A stretch of DNA of 64,000 nucleotides from Variovorax sp. TBS-050B (GCF_029893635.1 NZ_JARXYR010000002.1:2331001-2395000), one strand, 5' to 3'. Numbered from the stretch's first letter, positions 45,301 to 53,522 are shown. Translations and numbers: made by a program. Notes: generated by a model not told the origin, from the sequence alone.

Positions 45301-47191
45301 CCGCGCCGTGCCGGTGCCGCCCGCCACCATGCCCTCATGGGGCGCCGCCATGGACCACGACCCCTGCGACTGGATGTGGCCCACCCGCCGGTGGCAGCCG
45401 GGCGTGATCTACCGCGACCGCTACGGCCTGCGCCCGCCCGCCGGCAAGACGCTGCACGACGCGCAGCTGCAGCTCGTGGTCGGCCTGGTCGGGGCGCCGG
45501 GCCGCACCCGGCGCGTGCCGGTGGGTGCGCCGATCTCGTTCGCCGCGCGCAAGGGCAGGCCCACGGCGCAGCCGCTGGAGAGCTTTCCGCCGCCGCCGCG
45601 CTACCGGGCGATACCGCCCCAAGCCCTGCCGCCCGACCTGCCCGGCGTTGCGGGGCAGGTGTGGAATGCCGCGCAGGTCGCTGCCGCCACCGGCGGAACG
45701 TGGCTGGTCGAGCCGCCGCCCGGCTGGTTCGTGCGCTCGGTGCCGCGCAGCGAGACCTTTCTCGACCTGCTGCCCGGGCCTTCGCTGTTCGTCGTCTCCG
45801 GCGAGCCGGTGCGTGCGCTGCACGAACGCTATGCCGTCGCGCGGGAACGCCTGAAGTGGGACTGGTCACAACATCTCGCCCGGCTCCAGCCGCGGCTGGC
45901 CGGTGCCGTGCTGTCGGAGCCCGTCGACGGGCTTCCGCCCGATTTCCCGGTGCTGCAGGTCGCCGACCCGATCCACGCGCTGATCGAACTCGGCGCCACC
46001 GCACGCCAGCGCATGCGCGGCCGCGTGGTGGCGATCACCGGCAGCGCGGGCAAGACCTCCGTGTGCCGGATGCTGGCGCACGCCTTCGCGGCCTCGCACA
46101 AGGTCTTCTCCACGCTGGAGAACTACAACTCGCGCGTGGGCATGCTCGCGATGCTGGCGAACGTCTCGGCCGACACCGACCTCGTCGTGCTCGAGACCGC
46201 CGTGAGCGGTATCAACGCACCGGATTTCCAGAACATCAAACTGGTGCAGCCCGATCTGGCCATCGTGACCAACATCGCGCCTTCCCACTTGGCCGAGGGG
46301 CAGACGGTGCTCGACATCGCGCGGCGCAAGGCCAACATCTTCGAAGGCATGTGTCCGGGCGGCATCGCGGTGCTCTGCACCGACACCGAGCATTTCGACT
46401 ATCTGCGCAGGCGCGCACGCGCGCGACGGCTCGAAGTGCTGACCTACGGCACGGCCGATTCGGCGGACATCCGGCTCGAGGCGCACGATGCGGCGACGGG
46501 GCAGGTCACGGCGAGCCACGGCGGCCGGCGCTTCTCCTACCTGCTGGGTGCGAAGGGGCGGCACATGGCGGTCAACAGCCTCGTGTGCTTCGCAGTCGCG
46601 CATGCGCTCGGGCTCGACCCGGCGAAGGTGCCCGCGCAGCTCGCGTCCTTCGCGGCCGTGGCCGGGCGCGGACGGCTGCTGCACCTCGCGCTCGCCGGAC
46701 GCGGCTTTCGGCTCATCGACGAAACGTACAACGCCAATCCGCTGTCGATGGCCATGGCGCTCGCCATGGTGGCCGAGGAGCCTTGCGCCGAAGGCGGCCG
46801 CAAGCTGCTCGTGCTCGGCGACATGCTCGAACTCGGCCGCGATGCGGCGCGCTACCACGAAGCGCTCGTCGCATCGATCGCCCAATGCCACCCCGCGCAG
46901 GTCTTCCTGCGTGGGCCGCAGATGCAGGCCCTGCGCGAACGGCTCGCGGCGGCCCTGCCGGGCACGCCGGTGCACGCACCCGCCACCCTCGCGGAACTCG
47001 AAGGCATGCTGCTCGAGGCCATCGGCAACGGCGACCTGCTGCTGCTCAAGGGGTCGAACGGCATGCAGCTCTGGCGGATCGTGAAGGCGATGACGAAGCT
47101 GCACGAGCAACAACAACAGCAACAGCAGCCGCCGGCGATCGTGATCCGGCGCGTCGCGGCGCACCCGGCTGCCGCCGGCCCCTCCGCATGA
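42308..47191 (+). CDS. multidomain toroid / CapA / beta-sandwich / MurF-type ligase
   Basis: A 1627-residue protein without signal peptide or membrane helix. Residues 1-200 are unrecognised. About 215-560 look like an alpha/alpha-toroid of sugar-active enzymes (GEFHYGWFPCFDRP near 231, GGNAVCLLAFVKY). About 585-860 is a CapA (PGA_cap) module: GGDVNLGRR, NLECVV, ATANNHSGDYG near 671, AVHWG near 774, SAHMLQGVE. About 910-1080 is a beta-sandwich-like part (HDPCDWMWPTRRWQPG). About 1105-1600 is a whole MurF-like ligase: N-terminal domain, P-loop ITGSAGKTS near 1243, ETYNANPLSM near 1470, GDMLELG and LKGSNGMQLW. It ends in a poly-Gln run. CapB of poly-gamma-glutamate synthesis is also Mur-like, so amide polymer or conjugate synthesis is the best inference; the product is unknown. 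Confidence 0.8.
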   Translation: MSQELTFPAELLARARRVLTATDGALPTAAATHEAGCVVLIALGDGTSRARVVCGRGSGAEEAWRAACDAAMALAKRIGMQPVRLRAELVDRVEPMTWGALKARLARTKRNYFHLGVSFDVRFETALLAQEINGSAIFYNGTVDHAEPNAGNLGLHAKRRFGREIGFPADDAAPVWCFTTRAAYADAEGAWPITPEGQAAGYRVLADWGAPQVRGLVDSASDYLAAQVKPTGEFHYGWFPCFDRPIPTYNTLRHVSSTYALLEAWELTRSDGQKAAIDRSLAFVAERLIREATLADGTRAAYLLDVGNEIKLGGNAVCLLAFVKYTELTDDRRYLPLLERLALGIRAMQDPASGRFVHVLNHPALDVKSAFRVIYYDGEAAFGLMRLYGLTRDPRWLAVVEKAFEHFIAAKHWQAHDHWLSYCVNELTRWRPETRYYEFGLQNVAGYLDFVLERITTFPTLLELMMAAREMLVRLEADPALRVLLDGFDRAKFDRALEHRARYLANGYFWPELAMFFRHPDRITGSFFIKHHSFRVRIDDVEHYLSGYVAYLKFLQGGKDAPGDRIAASATPKAAAAPLLARDAGPVVAWGGDVNLGRRQHYRTEELGLPAVLGGVPVLAEADLRIVNLECVVATVGAQGVEKGEATPYYYRARPEMLRVLAEARIEVVATANNHSGDYGVEALMEQARLLDAAGIGHSGTGATLDDALRPVLRRVGALNVALFAIDATQPHFAATQTAGGSAYLSLSAPSAWFDVLAPRIAAVRDRAHVVLVAVHWGRNQEPAPGGEEIAVGHAIIEAGADAVLGASAHMLQGVEIHQGRPIVHDAGDFLFDAVQRDDDEGGVFSLQLGEEGVRRVMFTPIGTGFGQTVQLEGERGIAAARRFMQKSADLGSSFTMAPGGQCVLDLQPPPRAPRTLPPVPEAALRPDAIQPVVMPRDEWQVDAVPPDARLPAPVALGPLRLLGLRATPDAVVGRRLLFVETFWQIDAPVDTDWRLDIRAVPVPPATMPSWGAAMDHDPCDWMWPTRRWQPGVIYRDRYGLRPPAGKTLHDAQLQLVVGLVGAPGRTRRVPVGAPISFAARKGRPTAQPLESFPPPPRYRAIPPQALPPDLPGVAGQVWNAAQVAAATGGTWLVEPPPGWFVRSVPRSETFLDLLPGPSLFVVSGEPVRALHERYAVARERLKWDWSQHLARLQPRLAGAVLSEPVDGLPPDFPVLQVADPIHALIELGATARQRMRGRVVAITGSAGKTSVCRMLAHAFAASHKVFSTLENYNSRVGMLAMLANVSADTDLVVLETAVSGINAPDFQNIKLVQPDLAIVTNIAPSHLAEGQTVLDIARRKANIFEGMCPGGIAVLCTDTEHFDYLRRRARARRLEVLTYGTADSADIRLEAHDAATGQVTASHGGRRFSYLLGAKGRHMAVNSLVCFAVAHALGLDPAKVPAQLASFAAVAGRGRLLHLALAGRGFRLIDETYNANPLSMAMALAMVAEEPCAEGGRKLLVLGDMLELGRDAARYHEALVASIAQCHPAQVFLRGPQMQALRERLAAALPGTPVHAPATLAELEGMLLEAIGNGDLLLLKGSNGMQLWRIVKAMTKLHEQQQQQQQPPAIVIRRVAAHPAAAGPSA

Positions 47192-48134
47192 TCGAACGCC
47201 ACGCCCACCGCACCGGGGGCCGGCTCGCATGGGTGCTGCTGCTTGCGCTGTCGCAAGCCGCCTGCGCGCAGCGTGCCGGGCTGGACGCTCCGACGCCTGC
47301 GGCCCGCAGCGCCGACGCGCCCCTCGCATGGAACCAGCCCGCCACGCGCGCCGCCTGCCCCGACCGCCCCGGCTACCTCTGGGTGCAGCCGCCCGAAGGT
47401 CCGGCCTGCGTCCGCTACTTCGCGAGCAGCGACCTCGACGGCGCGCGGCTCGCGATCGTGCAGTTCTCGGGCGACCGCGACAGCCTGATGGAGCGGCCGC
47501 CCGCGCAGATCCCGGGCAACACCGAGGCGCTGCGCACGCGCGACGCCCAGCGCAGCCGCGATCGCGCGGGCGTGCCGTGGGTGTTCGTGGCGCGGCCCGG
47601 CACGTATGGGTCGTCGGGCGACCACGGCAGGCGGCGCGAGATTGCCGAGTTCCACGCGCTCGACGCCGCGCTCGACGCGCTGATGCAGCGCCACCGGCTG
47701 CAGCGCATCGTGATCCTCGGCCACAGCGGCGGGGCCACCGCGGGCGCGGCGCTGCTCACGCTGGGCCGCCAGCGCATCGCCTGCGCGGTGCTGACCTCGG
47801 GCGCCTACGGGCTGCTGGAGCGCGCGCGCCGGCTCGGCAAGTCGCGCGGCGGCCGCAGCGACACCACCGGAAGCACGCAGTTCTACGACCCGCTCGCGCA
47901 CGTCGACGGCATCGTGCCCGACCCCGCGCGACGCATCGTGCTGATCGGCAGCCGCGAGGACCGCAACACGCCCTTCGACCTGCAGCAGCGCTTCGCCGAT
48001 GCGGTCGCGCGCGCGCGGGCCACCGCGTCGAGATCCGCACCCACGCGGCCGACCCGCCCGAATACCACGACCTGCAGGACCGCATCGGCCTGCGCACCGC
48101 CGCGCAGTGCGCGCAAGAGGCGATGCACCCATGA
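47188..48134 (+). pseudogene. exported alpha/beta hydrolase, apparent frameshift near 3' end
   Basis: Serine hydrolase with an N-terminal export signal (LAWVLLLALSQAACAQ). The nucleophile elbow is ILGHSGGATAG; a SREDRNTPF segment offers the acid. In the starting frame the reading passes QQRFADAVARA and then becomes Arg/Pro/Thr nonsense; the frame two bases on gives GHRVEIRTHAADPPEYHDLQ, with the expected catalytic His, and a stop at 48134. The switch falls in an alternating CG run (48006-48015). Corrected length about 314 residues. Its ATG overlaps the ligase stop and its stop overlaps the galM ATG, so it is part of a coupled cassette. Real inactivation or sequence error cannot be told apart here. 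Confidence 0.75.
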
Positions 48135-49237
48135 ACACCATGACGACCACCACGACAGCCACGACCACGACCGCCCGCGGCATCGCCACGCGCGAATTCG
48201 GCCACATGCCCGACGGCCGCCCCGTGACCGAATACACCCTCGACAACGGCCGCGGCCTGAGCCTCAGCACCATCAACCTCGGCGGCATCGTGACCGCGCT
48301 GCGGGTGCCGGGCCGCGACGGCCGGGCCGGGAACATCGTGCTGGGCCTGCCGACGCTGGCCGAGTACCTGCAGCCGCATCCGCATTTCGGCACCATCGTC
48401 GGACGCTATGCCAACCGCATCGCGCACGGCCGCTTCACGCTCGACGGCACGCCGCACCAGCTGACGATCAACAACGGCGTGCATTCGCTGCATGGGGGCA
48501 CGCACGGCTTCGGCACGCGCTTCTGGGAGATCGCGCCGGTGGACGACGCGCCGGATGCGGTGGCCGTCGAGCTGCGCTACACCAGCGCGGACGGCGAAGA
48601 GGGCTTCCCGGGCGAGCTGCGGCTCGCGGTGCGCTACGCGCTGAGCACGCGCGCGAACACCTGGCGCATCGACTACCGGGCCGAGACCGACCGGGCCACG
48701 GTGCTGAACCTGAGCCACCACGACTATTTCAATCTCGCGGGCGAGGGTGCGGTGCTCGACCACCGGCTGACCATCCCGGCCAGCCGCTTCTGCCCGGTGG
48801 ATGCGGGCCTGATACCGCTCGGCACGGCAGCGGTGGCGGGAACGCCCTTCGACTTCCGCGCGCCCATGCCGATCGGCGAACGCATGGCCGATCGGCACGA
48901 GCAGCTGCTTGCCGCCGGCGGCTACGACCACAACTGGGTGCTCGATCGGCCGGCGCCGGACGGCCTGGCGCTCGCTGCGCGGCTCGAACACGAGGCCACC
49001 GGCCGCGTGATGGAAGTGCACACCACCGAGCCGGCGGTGCAGTTCTATTCGGGCAACTTCCTGGACGGCAGCCTGCGCGGCGCGGACGGCGAGCCGCTGC
49101 GCCGCGGCGCGGGCCTGTGCCTGGAGACGCAGCACCATCCCGACGCGCCGAACCGGCCGGAGTTTCCCTCCACCGTGCTGCGGCCGGGCGAGCGCTTCCA
49201 CAGCGCGACCGAGCACCGCTTCGACGTGCTGGGCTGA
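48131..49237 (+). CDS. galM: aldose 1-epimerase (galactose mutarotase family)
   Basis: Interconverts alpha and beta anomers of aldohexoses. The 368-residue protein has NGVHSLHGG, the catalytic histidine in LSHHDYFNLAG and the catalytic glutamate in CLETQHHPDAPNRPEFP, with GRYANRIAHGRF near the N-terminus. No signal peptide; the N-terminus is a Thr-rich tract (TTTTTATTTT). ATG 48131 overlaps the hydrolase stop (ATGA). It may serve the ligase cassette or, as a sugar mutarotase, the oxidative sugar pathway that begins about 1.3 kb downstream. Confidence 0.92.
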   Translation: MNTMTTTTTATTTTARGIATREFGHMPDGRPVTEYTLDNGRGLSLSTINLGGIVTALRVPGRDGRAGNIVLGLPTLAEYLQPHPHFGTIVGRYANRIAHGRFTLDGTPHQLTINNGVHSLHGGTHGFGTRFWEIAPVDDAPDAVAVELRYTSADGEEGFPGELRLAVRYALSTRANTWRIDYRAETDRATVLNLSHHDYFNLAGEGAVLDHRLTIPASRFCPVDAGLIPLGTAAVAGTPFDFRAPMPIGERMADRHEQLLAAGGYDHNWVLDRPAPDGLALAARLEHEATGRVMEVHTTEPAVQFYSGNFLDGSLRGADGEPLRRGAGLCLETQHHPDAPNRPEFPSTVLRPGERFHSATEHRFDVLG

Positions 49238-49243
49238 CGCGGC

Positions 49244-49519
49244 TCAGCGCGGCGCCGGTTGCACCATCGCCGCCACGAGCCGACGCACCAGCGGCAGCAC
49301 CACGAGCAGCGAGGGAAAGGCCACCAGCCACGAGACGCCCCAGGCCGCCATCCACTGCGGCAGCAGACCGGGATGGAAGCCCACGCTCTTGAGCGTGGAG
49401 ATGCCCGCGACGATGCAGGACATGAAGACCGAGAGCAGCAGCGGCATCAGGATGCCCGCATAGCGCGCCGGCAGCCGGCGCGTGCGCATGGCGGTGGAGG
49501 CGGGTGTGGTTGTTTCCAT
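49244..49519 (-). CDS. DUF2798 small membrane protein
   Basis: Protein of 91 residues with two predicted helices (ILMPLLLSVFMSCIVAGIS and WLVAFPSLLVVLPLV) and the family's RLPARYAGILMPLLLS start, after a Thr-rich leader. Function unknown. ATG 49519 follows an AAGGAAT ribosome-binding site; the longer open frame is unlikely. Divergent from the LysR gene at 49643, convergent with galM. Confidence 0.8.
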   Translation of the reverse strand: METTTPASTAMRTRRLPARYAGILMPLLLSVFMSCIVAGISTLKSVGFHPGLLPQWMAAWGVSWLVAFPSLLVVLPLVRRLVAAMVQPAPR

Positions 49520-49642
49520 GGATGATTCCTTTCTGGCTTGCTTGAATGCGGCCTTGCCGCGACAGCCCAAAGATAGAAAAAGCCGCCGCTTCGGAGAATC
49601 CGTGCGCGGCGCCAAGAACCTTCATCCAGATCGGGAGAATCC

Positions 49643-50530
49643 ATGGACCAGCTGCAGGACATCCGCGCCTTCGTCGCCATCGTCGACCTGGGCAGCCAGA
49701 GCGCGGCGGCGCGCCAACTCGGGCGCTCGGTGCAGTCCATCAGCCGCTCGCTGGGCGTGCTCGAGCGCAGCCTCGGGGTCCAGCTGATCCGGCGCACCAC
49801 GCGGCGTTCGTCGACCACCGAGGTGGGGCGCAGCTACTACCGCCGCGTGCAGGCCGCGCTGGCCGAACTCGACGCGGCGGGCGCCGAGGCCAGCAGCCAG
49901 CTCGATGCGCCGCGCGGCCTGCTGCGCGTGGCGGCGCCGGTGCAGTTCGCGGCGTCGTACGTGGTGCCGCTGGTGGCGGCGTTCATGCAGCGCTATCCGG
50001 GCATGGAGGTGGACCTCACCGCGTCCGACCGCTTCGTGGACCTGATCGAGGGCGACATCGACCTTGCGATCCGCGCCGGCGAGCTGCCGGATTCGGAGCT
50101 CGCGGCCCGCCGGCTCGGCGCGCTGCGGCTGGTGGTGTTCGGCGCACCCGCGTACTTCGCGCGGCACGGCCGGCCCGAGCGCCCGGAAGACCTGGCATCG
50201 CACCAGTGCCTGGTGCGCACCACGCACGGCAACGATGCGCACTGGCCCTTCAGCGTCGACGGCCGGCTCGCGCGCGTGAAGGTGTCGGGGCGGTTCCGCG
50301 CCGACAGCACGAGCGCGCTCTATGCCGCGGTCACCGCCGGCATGGGCCTGTTCCGCACGCCGCTGTGGCAGATCCGGCCGCTGCTCGACAGCGGGCAGGC
50401 CGAGCTGGTGCTCACCGGGTTCGAAGCGCCGCCGCTCCCGCTGCATGCGGTGTGGCCGGCGGCGCGCGGCAGTTTCGCGCGCGCGAAGCTGTTCGCCGAT
50501 TTCGCGGCGGAGCACCTGCCGCCGCTCTGA
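49643..50530 (+). CDS. LysR-type transcription regulator
   Basis: Regulator of 295 residues, winged helix at 3-62 (IRAFVAIVDLGSQSAAARQLGRS, SVQSISRSLGVLERSLGV split) and effector domain from LLRVAAPVQFAASYVVPL. The GDIDLAIRAGELPDS segment resembles the group that regulates short-chain dehydrogenases and drug-related genes. Divergent from DUF2798 over about 120 bases; convergent with the lactonase by 18 bases. Target unknown, DUF2798 being the obvious candidate. Confidence 0.88.
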   Translation: MDQLQDIRAFVAIVDLGSQSAAARQLGRSVQSISRSLGVLERSLGVQLIRRTTRRSSTTEVGRSYYRRVQAALAELDAAGAEASSQLDAPRGLLRVAAPVQFAASYVVPLVAAFMQRYPGMEVDLTASDRFVDLIEGDIDLAIRAGELPDSELAARRLGALRLVVFGAPAYFARHGRPERPEDLASHQCLVRTTHGNDAHWPFSVDGRLARVKVSGRFRADSTSALYAAVTAGMGLFRTPLWQIRPLLDSGQAELVLTGFEAPPLPLHAVWPAARGSFARAKLFADFAAEHLPPL

Positions 50531-50548
50531 GCGGCGCGCCGCCGCGCG

Positions 50549-51454
50549 TCAGCCCGCGAACAGCGCGGCCGGCAGACCCGGGCTGCCGATGCGCACGCTG
50601 AACAGGCCGCCCGCGAGCGGCTCGGCCGCGAGCGCTGGGTCCGACAGGCCGGTGCGCGCGGTGCTGATGTAGAGCGTGCAGAGGTCTTCGCCGCCGAAGG
50701 CGCAGTCGGTCACCTGGCTGGCGGGCAGCGTGATGCGCGCCAGCTCGGCGCCGCTCTCGGGGTCGTGGCAGCTCACGCAGTGGCCGCCCCAGCGCGCGAT
50801 CCAGAGCCGGCCGGCCGCGTCGGTGGTCATGCCGTCGGGCAGGCCCTCGCCCTCGCCGAAGCGCAGCCACACGCGCTTGTTGCGCACCGTGCCGGCCGCG
50901 GCGTCGAAGTCATAGGCGTAGATGCAGCCCTCGACCGTGGCGTTGAAGTACATCGTGCGCTCGTCGAGCGACCAAGTCGGCCCGTTCGTCACCGCGAAGC
51001 CGTCGTCGTGGCGCGTGCAGCTGCCGTCGGCATCGAAGCGGTAGAGCGCGCCCGTGGGGGCCTGGCAGTCGAAGTCCATGCTGCCGGCCCAGAAGCGGCC
51101 CTGCCGGTCGCACTTGCCGTCGTTGAAGCGGTTGCCGGCGCGCTCGGGCTCGGGCCGGTGCAGGTAGCGCGGCGCCGCATCCAGCGCCGGATCGAACAGC
51201 GCGAAGCCGCGGCGCATGGTGACGATCAGCCCGGGCGCCTCGGCGCGTTCGGCCAGCGCGGTGATCTCCTCGTCGAACTGCCAGCTGCGGCGCTCGCCGC
51301 CGCGCGGGTCGTGGCGATGGAGCCGGCCTTCGAGGATGTCGATCCAGTAGAGCACCTGTTCGCGCTGCGACCAGACCGTGCCTTCGCCGAGGGCGGCATC
51401 GGCGGGCCAGAGGCATTCGGGCGTGCCGAGGATGGTGGGGGCACTGAGGGCCAT
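50549..51454 (-). CDS. SMP-30/gluconolactonase-family sugar lactonase
   Basis: Six-bladed beta-propeller lactonase of 301 residues. The divalent metal ligands are in LGEGTVW (Glu), RFNDGKCDRQGRFW (Asn/Asp), VTNGPTW (Asn) and EGLPDGMT (Asp), all intact. It opens aldonolactones made by sugar dehydrogenases. Here it is divergent from a sugar dehydrogenase (SDR) and lies in a locus with a semialdehyde dehydrogenase and a sugar-acid dehydratase, so an arabino-, galactono- or xylonolactonase role fits. The shared 100-base intergenic region carries TATCAA-N6-TTGATA. Confidence 0.9.
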   Translation of the reverse strand: MALSAPTILGTPECLWPADAALGEGTVWSQREQVLYWIDILEGRLHRHDPRGGERRSWQFDEEITALAERAEAPGLIVTMRRGFALFDPALDAAPRYLHRPEPERAGNRFNDGKCDRQGRFWAGSMDFDCQAPTGALYRFDADGSCTRHDDGFAVTNGPTWSLDERTMYFNATVEGCIYAYDFDAAAGTVRNKRVWLRFGEGEGLPDGMTTDAAGRLWIARWGGHCVSCHDPESGAELARITLPASQVTDCAFGGEDLCTLYISTARTGLSDPALAAEPLAGGLFSVRIGSPGLPAALFAG

Positions 51455-51507
51455 GGGCGTTGTCTCCTTCGTTGTTGTTGGCGAATCGTCCTTGACGCGG
51501 CGGATCG

Positions 51508-51558
51508 TATCAAGGCATATTGATAATAGAAATCAGCATTCTCGGCATCTATTGATAT
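51508..51558. promoter_or_regulatory. TTGATA-type operator between lactonase and sugar dehydrogenase
   Basis: TATCAA-N6-TTGATA (51508-51525) is a perfect inverted repeat, and a further TTGATAT lies at 51552-51558. The same words occur in the divergent gbpR/aldehyde dehydrogenase promoter at 53523-53564. The likely binder is the GbpR-like LysR protein. Confidence 0.5.
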
Positions 51559-52366
51559 GGATTTTGCAATGACAGAAAACGCCTCTTCGCAGCAGCGGCA
51601 GCAGCAGCACGCGATCCATCCCAGCCTCGCGGGGCGCACGGTCTTCGTGACCGGCGGCGGCAGCGGCATCGGCGCGGCCATTGTGGCCGCGTTCGCGGCG
51701 CAGGGCGCGCGCGTCGCCTTCGTCGACATCGCCGAGGCCGAGAGCGCCGCGCTCGCGCAGCGCATCGCTGCGGCGGGCCATGCCGCGCCGTGGTGGCGCA
51801 CCTGCGACGTGCGCGACATCGCGGCGCTGCAGAAGGCCATTGCCGACGCGGCCGCCGAGCTCGGCGACTTCGCGGTGCTGGTCAACAACGTCGCGAGCGA
51901 CGACCGCCACACGCTCGAATCGGTCACGCCGGACTACTACGACAACCGCATGGCCATCAACGAGCGCCCCGCGCTGTTCGCGATCCAGTCGGTGGTGCCG
52001 GGCATGAAGCGGCTGGGCTTCGGCTCCGTCGTCAACCTCGGCTCCACGGGCTGGCAGACCAAGGGCTCGGGCTATCCCTGCTACGCGATCGCGAAGTCCT
52101 CGGTCAACGGCCTCACGCGCGGCCTGGCGGTGGAGCTGGGCAAGCACCGCATCCGCATCAACACCGTCTCGCCCGGCTGGGTGATGACCGAGCGGCAGGT
52201 CAACCTGTGGCTCGATGCCGAGGGCGAACAGGCCCTGCAGCGCAACCAGTGCCTGCCCGACAAGCTGATGCCCGAAGACATCGCGCACATGGTGCTGTTC
52301 CTCGCCTCCGACGACGCCAGGATGTGCACGGCGCAGGAGTTCACGGTGGACGCGGGCTGGACTTGA
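51557..52366 (+). CDS. SDR-family sugar dehydrogenase
   Basis: Short-chain dehydrogenase of 269 residues. NAD(P) motif TGGGSGIG near 34, NNVAS strand, and a catalytic Ser...Tyr-x3-Lys in LGSTGWQTKGSGYPCYAIAK. The C-terminus ends SDDARMCTAQEFTVDAGWT as in classical SDRs. Related enzymes oxidise L-arabinose, D-xylose or D-galactose at C1 to the lactone. The lactonase is divergent, and the rest of an oxidative sugar pathway follows. An internal ATG at 51569 is an equally possible start, which would leave the TTGATAT word outside the gene. Confidence 0.87.
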   Translation: MDFAMTENASSQQRQQQHAIHPSLAGRTVFVTGGGSGIGAAIVAAFAAQGARVAFVDIAEAESAALAQRIAAAGHAAPWWRTCDVRDIAALQKAIADAAAELGDFAVLVNNVASDDRHTLESVTPDYYDNRMAINERPALFAIQSVVPGMKRLGFGSVVNLGSTGWQTKGSGYPCYAIAKSSVNGLTRGLAVELGKHRIRINTVSPGWVMTERQVNLWLDAEGEQALQRNQCLPDKLMPEDIAHMVLFLASDDARMCTAQEFTVDAGWT

Positions 52367-52395
52367 AATTCTGAAGCCGGGGTCGGGCAGCCGTA

Positions 52396-52493
52396 CGCGA
52401 AGGACGCGAAGGTTTCGCGAAGGGCGCGAAAAAGAGAATCAAAAAATTGGTCTTCCTTTCGCGTCCTTCGCGAAACCTTCGCGCCCTCTGCGT
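52396..52493. repeat. long imperfect inverted repeat between convergent genes
   Basis: Two arms of about 30 bases built from CGCGAAGG / CCTTCGCG words (52396-52430 and 52457-52493) pair with two or three mismatches around a 26-base AT-rich loop. Each arm itself contains the palindrome CGCGAAGGTTTCGCG. It lies between the convergent SDR and gbpR genes and could act as a bidirectional terminator or be a REP-type element. Confidence 0.75.
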
Positions 52494-52513
52494 CCGGAAA
52501 CCCGCTCCCGAAT

Positions 52514-53473
52514 TCAATCGATCTCCAGCTTCCGCCCATACACGCTCAGGCTCGCCGTCTTCAGCGCCTTCATCATCACCTTGGCCGCGGGCGACAGCAG
52601 CCGGTCGGTGCGCGTGATGATGCCGAAGGCGTCCATGTGGCAGGGCATGTCGAGTGGCAGCAGCGACACGATGCCGTGCGCCGCGTAGTAGCGCGCCACG
52701 TCGGTCGCGAGCACCGCCACCATGTCGCTCTGCTGCAGCATGCGGGTGATGAAGAGCAGCGCCGGGCTCTCGATGATGTTGGCGGGGGGCGCGAGGCCTT
52801 CCTCCTGGAACATCAGGTCGAAGCGGTGGCGCAGCACGCTGCCCGCGGGCGGCACGATCCAGCCCGCGCCCACCACGTCGCGCAGCGTGAGGCCGCTCAC
52901 GCCCAGCAGCGGATGGCCGGGCCGCACCAGCGCGCACACCGGCTCCTCGGTCAGCGCCTCGTAGCGCAGCTGCGACTTGTCGTGCTCGGCGAAGAGCCGG
53001 GCCACCAGGATGTCGAGCGTGCCCTGTTCCAGCCGCTCCAGCAGCACCGGGCTGGTCTCGATCTCGAGCGAGACGCGCAGGTCGGGCTGTTCGCGCTTCA
53101 CCATCGCCACCGCGGGCGGCATCAGCGTGAGGCCCGGCGCGGTGATCGCGCCCACGTTCACCTGCCCGAAGCGGCCGGCCTTGAGCGCGGTGAGCTCGTC
53201 GTGCGCCTGGTTCAGGCTCGCGAGCGCCACGCGCGCATGGCGGATCATGGTCTCGCCGTACCAGGTCGGCCGCATGCCGCGCGGCAGCCGCTCGAACAGC
53301 GGCACCTCCAGCACGTCCTCCAGGTCCTTGAGCAGCTTGGACGCCGCGGGCTGCGTCATGTTGAGCACCTGCGCGGCGCGGTGGATGTTGCCTTCCTCCG
53401 CCAGCGCCACGAGCAGCAGCAATTGCCGCGTCTTGAGGCGCGCACGGATGAACCAGTGGTTGTAGTTGTTCAT
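52514..53473 (-). CDS. gbpR: GbpR-like LysR regulator of sugar genes
   Basis: LysR regulator of 319 residues. The winged helix (LKTRQLLLLVALAEEGNIHRA, then MTQPAASKLLKDLE) with an N-terminal NNYNHWFIRARLKT and the LPRGMRPTWYGE segment are typical of GbpR, the galactose/arabinose-responsive regulator that controls chvE-type binding proteins in Rhizobiales and Azospirillum. Effector domain from VNVGAITAPGLT. ATG 53473 is used; the open frame runs 20 residues further upstream. Divergent from the semialdehyde dehydrogenase gene at the head of the transporter operon. Confidence 0.85.
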   Translation of the reverse strand: MNNYNHWFIRARLKTRQLLLLVALAEEGNIHRAAQVLNMTQPAASKLLKDLEDVLEVPLFERLPRGMRPTWYGETMIRHARVALASLNQAHDELTALKAGRFGQVNVGAITAPGLTLMPPAVAMVKREQPDLRVSLEIETSPVLLERLEQGTLDILVARLFAEHDKSQLRYEALTEEPVCALVRPGHPLLGVSGLTLRDVVGAGWIVPPAGSVLRHRFDLMFQEEGLAPPANIIESPALLFITRMLQQSDMVAVLATDVARYYAAHGIVSLLPLDMPCHMDAFGIITRTDRLLSPAAKVMMKALKTASLSVYGRKLEID

Positions 53474-53522
53474 GACAAGGGGTTGGAACTTTGGGCTGCG
53501 CGGGTTTTCCAGAATCCGGCGA

